From a virus, in the IMG/VR virus record IMGVR_UViG_3300037264_001369, positions 1 to 43,454 of that record: DNA of 43,454 nucleotides, one strand, 5' to 3'. The notes under the pieces were generated by a model that saw nothing but the letters and a program-made list of their open reading frames with translations, was not told where the DNA came from and did not search any database. This document shows positions 38,731 to 43,454 of the stretch, in pieces. Every line of letters starts with the position of its first letter. The stretch's first letter is position 1. The position numbers and the translations under genes are program-made.

Positions 38731-39014
38731 TATTTCTTTCTATAGACTTTGGGGTAGGGGTGTAATTCACCGCCCTTTTCCTCTTTTAATTTAATTGCCT
38801 TTTCTGCCAACCTGACAGGGTTAGTTAATCTTGCAGGAATATCTTCCTCTTCTTCTGCATAAGCTACATTAATTCCTTCATTACTACTTTTAACTACTAA
38901 AGCAACTACCTTGTTGTACTTAGTAAGTATCAACGGTAATTGCGTAACATATTTACTAGCGTGAAGTTGAAATTCTCGGAGTGGGATAGTTGTGAAATTA
39001 TCTGTTGATACCAT
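38730..39014 (-). CDS. Phd/YefM-like antitoxin-type regulator, 94 aa
   Basis: N-terminus FTTIPLREFQLHASKYVTQLPLILTKYNKVVALVVKS matches the Phd/YefM dimerisation and DNA-binding fold (xxVRExRxNASKYL...xxTxxGxxxAVLV). C-terminal helices are basic (AEKAIKLKEEKGGELHPYPKVYRKK). No toxin-like partner adjacent; the next gene is a membrane protein. ATG 39014 is chosen from the promoter 6 nt upstream. Probably autoregulates through the GTGTTAACAC-type boxes. Confidence 0.7.
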   Translation of the reverse strand: MVSTDNFTTIPLREFQLHASKYVTQLPLILTKYNKVVALVVKSSNEGINVAYAEEEEDIPARLTNPVRLAEKAIKLKEEKGGELHPYPKVYRKK

Positions 39015-39020
39015 AGTGGA

Positions 39021-39096
39021 ACTATAGCACACAGTTAACACTTGTGTCAACACATTAGTTTTAGTGTTGATATTCTGCGGGAGATAGTGTTAACAC
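39021..39096 (-). promoter_or_regulatory. Promoter and operator array of the Phd-like regulator
   Basis: TTGACA (39045-39050), 18-bp spacer, TATAGT (39021-39026), 6 nt to ATG. Boxes related to GTGTTAACAC lie at 39033-39042, 39044-39053 (covers the -35), 39063-39072 and 39087-39096 (perfect palindrome). Confidence 0.65.
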
Positions 39097-39457
39097 ATTA
39101 TATTTAGGGTTTATCTTGGGGTGGTTGCTAAGTATTATTTCTACAGACTGGGACTCCTGATCGAGCCTACCCCCCTTGCTATATAGACATATACTATATA
39201 TAATTATAGGATACTATAGTTATATATTTAAATGTGGGGTGGTGTAGTGGTGTATATAGTACCATCGATATGATCTATATAGTATAATGTATACGTTCCG
39301 ACGTGTTGTACGCCTTATCAGTCTATTACCATCGCACTACTGCTTATGCCTAGTAGTGTATGTTATACGTTATCATGCCTTATACAGAAGCCCCTGTAAT
39401 CGATTCTAAGACACTTTCGGAGAGTTAGTATACATTATAGTCCAGTTGATTTAGTGC
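39097..39457. other. AT-rich non-coding region with TATATAG repeats
   Basis: No credible ORF on either strand. Many TATATAG/ATATAGT tracts (39179-39290), TATACGTT twice, a hairpin CACTACT/AGTAGTG (39335-39358), and a GGGGTGG...CTACCCC stem (39118-39173) that is too short for a tRNA. Lies between terS-like and the regulator; candidate replication origin, packaging site or regulatory hub. Confidence 0.5.
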
Positions 39458-39856
39458 CTAACCTGCTAAATCTTTAAGCTCTGGAGATAGATTAATTTGT
39501 ATAGCATTTGCTATAGTATCCGAACTTAAACCAACATCTTTTTTATACTCTTTTATAAACTCCAAAGCTACTTTCAAATCCTTACTCTTTAAACCTTCCT
39601 TCATTCTCTTGGCTGGCAAATTCGGTTTTATTCTGCTGTTTATTTCGTAAGAATAAGCCTCTTTAATCGAATTAATACCCTTACTGTTTATAATTGCATT
39701 GGGGTTTTTCTTTACTGCTGGACTATAACCTGCTAACACTAAAGCTTCGCCTAGTGGCATATCAGGATTAGCAGTTAGAATTAAAGCCGCAGCTTTTTGA
39801 CGTGGGGTTGGCTCTTGTTTTCTTTCGCCTCTTGGGTGATTTGTTTTATTTGCCAT
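39458..39856 (-). CDS. Terminase small subunit-like protein, 132 aa
   Basis: HTH-like N-terminal domain (TPRQKAAALILTANPDMPLGEALVLAGYSPA, about 15-45) resembling terminase small subunits, then NSKGINSIKEAYSYEIN, AKRMKEGLKSKDLKVALEFIKEYKKDVGL and a C-terminal oligomerisation-like tail. ATG 39856 chosen over TTG 39877. Separated from terL by about 2.1 kb of regulators and non-coding DNA, unusual for this gene pair. Confidence 0.6.
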   Translation of the reverse strand: MANKTNHPRGERKQEPTPRQKAAALILTANPDMPLGEALVLAGYSPAVKKNPNAIINSKGINSIKEAYSYEINSRIKPNLPAKRMKEGLKSKDLKVALEFIKEYKKDVGLSSDTIANAIQINLSPELKDLAG

Positions 39857-39865
39857 CACATAAAT

Positions 39866-39894
39866 AATATACACCAACAGGGCAAAAGTCTCAA
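39866..39894 (-). promoter_or_regulatory. Near-leaderless promoter (terS-like)
   Basis: TTGAGA (39889-39894), 17-bp spacer, TATATT (39866-39871), 9 nt before ATG 39856; leader about 2 nt. Confidence 0.65.
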
Positions 39895-39968
39895 GATATG
39901 TTCATACTTATATAAATAGCAAAACGTACTATAGGGAAATAGGCACAATATATCCTCTATATAACCTA

Positions 39969-39998
39969 TTGACAATAGAATATATTATCCTGTATACT
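39969..39998 (+). promoter_or_regulatory. Rightward early promoter
   Basis: TTGACA (39969-39974), 18-bp spacer, TATACT (39993-39998), 10 nt before ATG 40009. Divergent from the terS-like promoter. Confidence 0.75.
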
Positions 39999-40008
39999 CT
40001 CTTTAGTT

Positions 40009-40119
40009 ATGAGAAACCTTGCCTTGATTATCTTTTTAATTATTCTCTTTTTAACAATCTATAACTTGCTAGATGTTGGCTATCTCTGCTCTGACGTGAT
40101 CGCGGGCAAGTGTGTTTAG
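40009..40119 (+). CDS. Small membrane peptide, 36 aa
   Basis: MRNLALIIFLIILFLTIYNLL then DVGYLCSDVIAGKCV: one N-terminal TM helix and two Cys that could form a periplasmic disulfide. First ORF after the rightward early promoter, near-leaderless. A 10-bp hairpin (GCTTGATCTA/TAGATCAAGC, 40120-40157) follows directly. Confidence 0.55.
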   Translation: MRNLALIIFLIILFLTIYNLLDVGYLCSDVIAGKCV

Positions 40120-40216
40120 GCTTGATCTAATACTTTATGTTGGACACTAGATCAAGCTCAAGCATATTAGCACTTTAAAATTCAAATACTGATAAAGAGT
40201 ACGAAAGGACAATATA

Positions 40217-40354
40217 ATGCAAATAACAAAATTAGCAAATGTAATGTACGAAGTTAGGAAAGCAACCGAAGACTTGATCAACAATCGTATGGAACTAACA
40301 AAATTAGAACAGTTAGACAAAGCCAAAGAGATTCAGGAGGCAAACAATGACTAA
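40217..40354 (+). CDS. Hypothetical helical protein, 45 aa
   Basis: SD GAAAGGA 7 nt before ATG. Helical charged peptide (MQITKLANVMYEVRKATEDL..., KLEQLDKAKEIQEANND). Overlaps the next gene by 8 nt. Unknown. Confidence 0.6.
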   Translation: MQITKLANVMYEVRKATEDLINNRMELTKLEQLDKAKEIQEANND

Positions 40355-40595
40355 AAAAGATTATGAATTGATTGCTGGAAGCATAAAGTTCAGTCGCACA
40401 AGTGGTATTTTAACCACTGAAGCTGATGAAGCTATGCAAATATTAGCTGATGATTTATCAATTCAGTTAGCAAACGAAAACCCACGCTTTGATCGAGATA
40501 AATTCTTGAAAGCGTGCGGATTAGAGGAAAAGTGTTATGACGAACACGAAAGCGGTAAGTATGCGGGGCTTTCAGTTCCTCATTACCACGATTGA
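40347..40595 (+). CDS. Hypothetical protein, 82 aa
   Basis: SD CAGGAGG upstream. Helical core (LTTEADEAMQILADDLSIQLANENPRFDRDKFLKACGL) with C-terminal YAGLSVPHYHD. Form recalls small proteins of unknown function in phage early regions. Followed by a hairpin CCTTGCT/AGCAAGG (40609-40639). Confidence 0.65.
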   Translation: MTKKDYELIAGSIKFSRTSGILTTEADEAMQILADDLSIQLANENPRFDRDKFLKACGLEEKCYDEHESGKYAGLSVPHYHD

Positions 40596-40707
40596 AGATT
40601 AGAACTGACCTTGCTAGTCAATTTTAGAACTAAGCAAGGCAAGTCAAATCTCTTTATCAGTATTTGGGATTTAAAGTTTGAAATCTAGATGGGTGGTGAA
40701 TTAAATT

Positions 40708-40992
40708 ATGTACTATGCAAAAATAAAAAAAGATTAGAATTCTGATGAATTTATTAAAACTCCAATAGAAAAGCCTTACCCATTTACTTGGAAAGGGATT
40801 GAGTTTGTTGCTCACCGTTCTTTTGATTACAACAAATCTTGGAGTATTACCGAGCCTAAAACTGGTCGGTCTGTACCATTAAAAACTTCTCAAGTCGTAC
40901 CAACCAAGAAATATGCTGTCAATTTAGCAATAGCAACTCTTGAAGAAGTTGGTAAAACTAGAACTCTTGAAGCTATTAGAGCCTTACGCTAG
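40708..40992 (+). pseudogene. 94-codon ORF with an in-frame TAG at codon 10
   Basis: ATG 40708 (SD-like GGTGG upstream) gives MYYAKIKKD, then TAG (40735-40737), then an uninterrupted, coding-looking stretch (NSDEFIKTPIEKPYPFTWKG..., ending EAIRALR) to TAG at 40990. No start codon lies shortly after the amber codon. Either a nonsense mutant, a read-through gene, or a suppressed codon. The N-terminal nine residues look native. Unknown family. Confidence 0.6.
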
Positions 40993-41034
40993 CTTTTGAT
41001 TGACCCGATCACGCAAAAGCTGGTCGGGTTTATT
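40991..41034 (+). terminator. Terminator/antiterminator or H-type pseudoknot
   Basis: Stem A AGCTTTTG/CAAAAGCT (40991-40998 with 41014-41021) and stem B ACCCGA/TCGGGT (41003-41008 with 41024-41029, then TTTATT) are interleaved. Stem B alone is an intrinsic terminator; together they can form a pseudoknot or exclude each other. Confidence 0.55.
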
Positions 41035-41068
41035 CAGAAGTTAATACTCAATGCCCGACTGAAAGGCG

Positions 41069-41257
41069 GTGGTTACAATAAGCCCAGAGACTATAAAAGC
41101 ATTATTTCTAGTACAAAAGAATATCTTGACCCAACTGATGAGCTTTGACGTTAACAGCTTAGACCGAGTACAAGTCAATTTAATTGTTAAAGAAGCGATC
41201 AAGAGGACTGAAGACCAGATTATCAGTGGCGAGAGCTACCAACAGGCAACTAAATAG
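41069..41257 (+). CDS. Hypothetical protein, 62 aa
   Basis: GTG 41069 is the annotated start, but it lies inside the SD-like AAAGGCGGTGG; an ATA at 41078 would be better spaced and would give M-SPETIKALF. Helical protein (LFLVQKNILTQLMSF, QVNLIVKEAIKRTED). Unknown. Confidence 0.55.
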   Translation: MVTISPETIKALFLVQKNILTQLMSFDVNSLDRVQVNLIVKEAIKRTEDQIISGESYQQATK

Positions 41258-41263
41258 TAAAGA

Positions 41264-41296
41264 GGCGTTACAAGCGATTGTAGCGCCTTTGTTTTT
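41264..41296 (+). terminator. Intrinsic terminator with GNRA loop
   Basis: GGCGTTACAA-GCGA-TTGTAGCGCC (10 bp, one G-U) followed by TTTGTTTTT. Confidence 0.85.
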
Positions 41297-41437
41297 ATGA
41301 AATTTATAACTCAAATAGATCGAATAAGGAAAGCAAGGCGAAATGAAGTTAGACGCGATTGGTATAGACGCAACCAAGAGCATATATTGGAAATGAGAAA
41401 GCAAGGCAAAATAAAATCCAGATTACGCAATGCCTGA
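41297..41437 (+). CDS. Possible 46-aa basic protein
   Basis: ATG directly abuts the terminator U-tract, with no SD or promoter visible. Product is Arg-rich (RIRKARRNEVRRDWYRRNQEHI) and resembles the basic N-terminus of HNH proteins such as 8942-9247 (SEYYKKWYAENGRNR), so it may be an HNH remnant. Confidence 0.4.
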   Translation: MKFITQIDRIRKARRNEVRRDWYRRNQEHILEMRKQGKIKSRLRNA

Positions 41438-41452
41438 CCGAGAGGCAAGTAT

Positions 41453-41488
41453 CTTGACAGTTGTCAAGAAAAGACATAACATAATTCT
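41453..41488 (+). promoter_or_regulatory. Leaderless promoter with operator palindrome (HNH 41489)
   Basis: TTGACA (41454-41459), 17-bp spacer, TAACAT (41477-41482), 6 nt to ATG. Palindrome CTTGACA-GT-TGTCAAG (41453-41468) covers the -35. Confidence 0.65.
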
Positions 41489-41908
41489 ATGCAAGAAGCA
41501 CCTTACCGCCCAACAAAAATAGATATTGAAAATTCTTATAGAGAACTACGCTCTTACGCGGCAGTTGCAAGATTATTTGGGATCTCCAGACAAAGGGTAC
41601 ATCAATTAGCTAAAGATTATAAAAATACAGGTAGGCTAAAACGAAAAGAAAAATATAAGTCGCTTCCTAAGAAATGTCCTATCTGTAAAAGTTTTAAAAC
41701 CGAAGTTCTACATCATATTGACGGGAACAATTCCAATGATACAACAGAGAACTTACTAGGTCTTTGTAAGAAATGTCACGTTGAGGTGCATAAAGTTATT
41801 AGATTAAAGAAAAAACTACCACTTTTAATAGAGCACCATTACAAGAAACACAAATATAAATTTGAAGAGCCTATCGGTTTTAAAACTTTTAAGAAGTACT
41901 TGCCTTAG
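41489..41908 (+). CDS. HTH-HNH endonuclease, 139 aa
   Basis: N-terminal HTH (YAAVARLFGISRQRVHQLAKDY, about 23-44) followed by HNH core CPICKSFKTEVLHHIDGNNSNDTTENLLGLCKKCHVEVH (about 63-101), with two CxxC zinc ligands and HH metal-site residues. C-terminal basic tail. A free-standing homing-type endonuclease with its own promoter; the HTH likely gives sequence choice. Confidence 0.8.
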   Translation: MQEAPYRPTKIDIENSYRELRSYAAVARLFGISRQRVHQLAKDYKNTGRLKRKEKYKSLPKKCPICKSFKTEVLHHIDGNNSNDTTENLLGLCKKCHVEVHKVIRLKKKLPLLIEHHYKKHKYKFEEPIGFKTFKKYLP

Positions 41909-41964
41909 ATTTATAATTTGGGGGCTAGACAGAATCTAGCAGGGGTATTAACATACTTATAGTT

Positions 41965-42102
41965 ATGAGAATTAGTCACAAACTCACTAAAACAGAATTG
42001 TCGCTAGCGGTATTAGTTGGTATAGTGCTGGGCTGTTTAACAGCGGCTTTTGTGCTGATGATAACTTTGCCTTGGATTATTGGGCTTATGATCGGCTATT
42101 AG
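41965..42102 (+). CDS. Small membrane protein, 45 aa
   Basis: MRISHKLTKTELSLAVLVGIVLG..., with one long or two short hydrophobic helices and no Cys beyond one. CATACT lies 7 nt before the ATG, no SD. A hairpin GCTAGA/TCTAGC (41925-41941) precedes. Unknown. Confidence 0.6.
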   Translation: MRISHKLTKTELSLAVLVGIVLGCLTAAFVLMITLPWIIGLMIGY

Positions 42103-42112
42103 GGAAATCTTT

Positions 42113-42829
42113 ATGAAGAACTATATAACCATAGATAAAACTAAAATGAGGAAGGCTTGGAATAAAACCTTAGAATTAGATAAATGGGTTCCCACGCCTC
42201 TATTTATAGAATGGCTTTTAGATAAGGCTAAAGTCCCAGCAGAACAAACAGAATATAACAAAGTGATGGATAGTTATATTGCTAAATCAGCAGAACCAAA
42301 GGGAAACACTACTCAAGCACCAAGAAATTCTACATTGCCAGAACCAAAGGTTGATCTAGATTGGAACAAACATTATTGCGTTGGCTGTAATCAATGCAGA
42401 CCAACCAAGCTAGCCTCTCAAGAGGGTTGGAGAGAAAATAAAGACAAAGAGGGTAATTGGTTATGTAATAAATGTGGAGATAAGCTAGAACATAACTGTG
42501 AGATAGGTAAACAAGAAAAAGACGATACGTCAACTGATATGTCAAGTAAATCTCAAGAGGAGTGTGAGCATAACTGGTTTAATGAAAGAGTTTATATGAA
42601 ATGTAGAAACTGTGGTGAATCAGATTTATCTTTAGCAAATAGTGAGGAGATGGGTAAAGTTGAGGCTGTTGGAGAGGAGTGGGAAGTTCCAGAGAAGTTA
42701 AGTCGTAACCAACAGATCTTTTTAAGTAACAACCCGTCAATGAACCGAGAGTTGATTAGAGAACAAGGTAACAAGATTAATGAAATATTATCTAGCTTAG
42801 AGAAATTGAAGTTAGAGAGGTTGAAGTGA
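42113..42829 (+). CDS. Multi-zinc-knuckle protein, 238 aa
   Basis: Helical N-terminus (about 1-60), linker, then three Cys clusters: CVGCNQC...WLCNKCGDK (about 89-121), CEHNW (about 151) and CRNCGE (about 163-168). C-terminal coiled coil (KINEILSSLEKLKLERLK). Could bind nucleic acid or act as a regulator; no family recognised. GTGA overlap with the next gene. Confidence 0.65.
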   Translation: MKNYITIDKTKMRKAWNKTLELDKWVPTPLFIEWLLDKAKVPAEQTEYNKVMDSYIAKSAEPKGNTTQAPRNSTLPEPKVDLDWNKHYCVGCNQCRPTKLASQEGWRENKDKEGNWLCNKCGDKLEHNCEIGKQEKDDTSTDMSSKSQEECEHNWFNERVYMKCRNCGESDLSLANSEEMGKVEAVGEEWEVPEKLSRNQQIFLSNNPSMNRELIREQGNKINEILSSLEKLKLERLK

Positions 42830-42978
42830 GAGACTGGATACTAACTGGTGTTTGGGTACTAGCACTAATTGTAGGATTTATATTTATAATTTGGCTTTGG
42901 AGTTTTGCATCTTGTGATACATTTAGCAACTTCCCGTTTTCACAAGTACCTGCAAGGTGTATCGAACTTAAAAAGTGA
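42826..42978 (+). CDS. Small single-pass membrane protein, 50 aa
   Basis: GTG start overlaps the previous stop (GTGA) with SD GAGAGG. TM helix (ILTGVWVLALIVGFIFIIWLW) then FASCDTFSNFPFSQVPARCIELKK with two Cys, probably periplasmic. Same layout as the 36-aa peptide at 40009. Confidence 0.6.
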   Translation: MRDWILTGVWVLALIVGFIFIIWLWSFASCDTFSNFPFSQVPARCIELKK

Positions 42979-43002
42979 GAAGAAGCTGGGCTGAGGTTTC
43001 TT

Positions 43003-43197
43003 ATGAAATACAGAAATATTAAATTTAAAATACCTCTGGTACTTGGCTACTCACTTCAACTTAGAAAGTACAAACAGTGTGGAGCTTGGTACTTAGGTCT
43101 TTGCTTAAGAAACAACCCACGATATCAACTTTATTATCATTATGGACTAAAGTTTGAAGAATCTTATTGGTCAAAATATCGGAGACTGAGACCTTAG
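43003..43197 (+). CDS. Hypothetical basic Tyr-rich protein, 64 aa
   Basis: Basic beta-rich small protein (RNIKFKIPLVLGYSLQLRKYKQCGAWYLGLCLRNNPRYQ...). No family recognised. Confidence 0.55.
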   Translation: MKYRNIKFKIPLVLGYSLQLRKYKQCGAWYLGLCLRNNPRYQLYYHYGLKFEESYWSKYRRLRP

Positions 43198-43234
43198 CAA
43201 ATTTAGTAAAAGATTAAAGACAGATAGGAAATAA

Positions 43235-43387
43235 ATGAAAATTAAATTACAGTGGCCAATTAAGTTTATAAAAGAATACGTCAATATTTGTATTTGGTGT
43301 GGTAAAAGGGTTACTTACGATCACAAAATAGATTTATCAAATTATCCAACCCACAGATATTGTGGGCCAGCACAAATAAAAAAATGA
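43235..43387 (+). CDS. Small zinc-knuckle protein, 50 aa
   Basis: MKIKLQWPIKFIKEYVNICIWCGKRVTYDHK...HRYCGPAQIKK; CIWC plus a C-terminal His/Cys suggest one zinc site. Stop overlaps the methyltransferase ATG (ATGA, 43384-43387). Confidence 0.6.
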   Translation: MKIKLQWPIKFIKEYVNICIWCGKRVTYDHKIDLSNYPTHRYCGPAQIKK

Positions 43388-43454
43388 AAATACTTAATTT
43401 ATATGCAGGTATCGGGGGCAACAGAAAACTTTGGACTCTAAATGGAGATGAACA
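43384..43454 (+). CDS. DNA cytosine-C5 methyltransferase, N-terminal part
   Basis: MKILNLYAGIGGNRKLWTLNGDE: motif I (LYAGIGG) SAM-binding start of a C5 methyltransferase, cut by the window end. Continues, after a short missing piece carrying the motif II region, at base 3 of the window. Confidence 0.85.
   Translation, partial: MKILNLYAGIGGNRKLWTLNGDE

Larger units (their letters stand above)
40172..40677. repeat. 28-bp imperfect inverted repeats flanking two small genes
   Basis: Arm 40172-40199 and arm 40650-40677 are inverted copies matching at 25 of 28 positions, including 17 contiguous (CTCTTTATCAGTATTTG). They bracket 40217-40595. Confidence 0.75.

Noticed and set aside
39118-39173. tRNA-like element: GGGGTGG pairs with CTACCCC as a 7-bp acceptor-like stem
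   Set aside because: Only 56 nt long, no T-arm with GTTC or proper anticodon arm; not a canonical tRNA. Kept only as structure within the non-coding region.
40708-40992. Alternative genetic code (TAG reassigned)
   Set aside because: Only one internal TAG was found and many genes, including this one, terminate at TAG; no suppressor tRNA seen in the window.
1-43454. CRISPR array, insertion sequence, integrase or attachment site
   Set aside because: No regularly spaced repeats, transposase or tyrosine/serine recombinase motifs seen on either strand.

Overview
The window is an almost complete genome of a short-tailed (podovirus-like) dsDNA bacteriophage, AT-rich, read with the standard bacterial code. 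It has large and small terminase-type genes, a portal, scaffold, major capsid, decoration-type proteins, an adaptor, fibres, an internal virion protein, holin, amidase and a second murein hydrolase. It has no tape-measure protein, integrase, tRNA or recognisable DNA or RNA polymerase. The two window ends carry complementary parts of one cytosine-C5 methyltransferase gene (N-terminus at 43384-43454, C-terminus from base 1), so the molecule is circular or circularly permuted with a few tens of bases missing at the join.

Layout. (1) 39969-43454 and on through 1-2232, plus strand: an early/accessory operon of many small proteins (zinc-ribbon, membrane, HTH), one HNH endonuclease and the methyltransferase. 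(2) 2221-8902, minus strand: the replication/recombination operon, with a leader ORF, a stand-alone CHC2 primase zinc-finger protein, an AAA-type helicase-like ATPase, a PD-(D/E)XK exonuclease, an SSB-like protein, an HTH/zinc-ribbon protein and a resolvase-like nuclease. It converges on region 1 at about 2221. (3) 9845-11647, minus: lysis genes. Interleaved on the plus strand are a 50-residue acidic protein (9516), a membrane-anchored lysozyme-like hydrolase (11822) and a more GC-rich three-gene cassette of unknown function (12571-13110). (4) 13236-37364, minus: structural and packaging genes in the order terL, portal, scaffold, capsid, decoration, fibres, adaptor/tail, internal virion protein, interrupted by HNH genes. 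(5) 37427-39856, minus: an LPNTG cell-wall-anchored surface protein, small proteins, a Phd-like regulator with an operator array, a 0.4 kb AT-rich non-coding region and a terS-like gene.

The strongest unusual signal is transcriptional. Sixteen minus-strand genes or ORFs and one plus-strand gene have a sigma70-type -10 box (often extended TGn, several with TTGACA at 17-18 bp) placed 6-7 nt before the ATG, which predicts leaderless mRNAs. In contrast, the three plus-strand cassettes buried in the late region each have a -10 box whose predicted start site lies at or within about 2 nt of the first base of a 5' stem-loop, followed by a strong Shine-Dalgarno (SD) in two of the three. The major capsid gene appears to start at AUA behind a perfect SD and a terminator-like leader.

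Host: not determinable from the sequence alone. An LPXTG-type anchor, two murein hydrolases and abundant leaderless starts point to a bacterium with a peptidoglycan wall and sortase. A Patescibacteria/CPR host is a reasonable guess (inference), other leaderless-rich phyla are possible.
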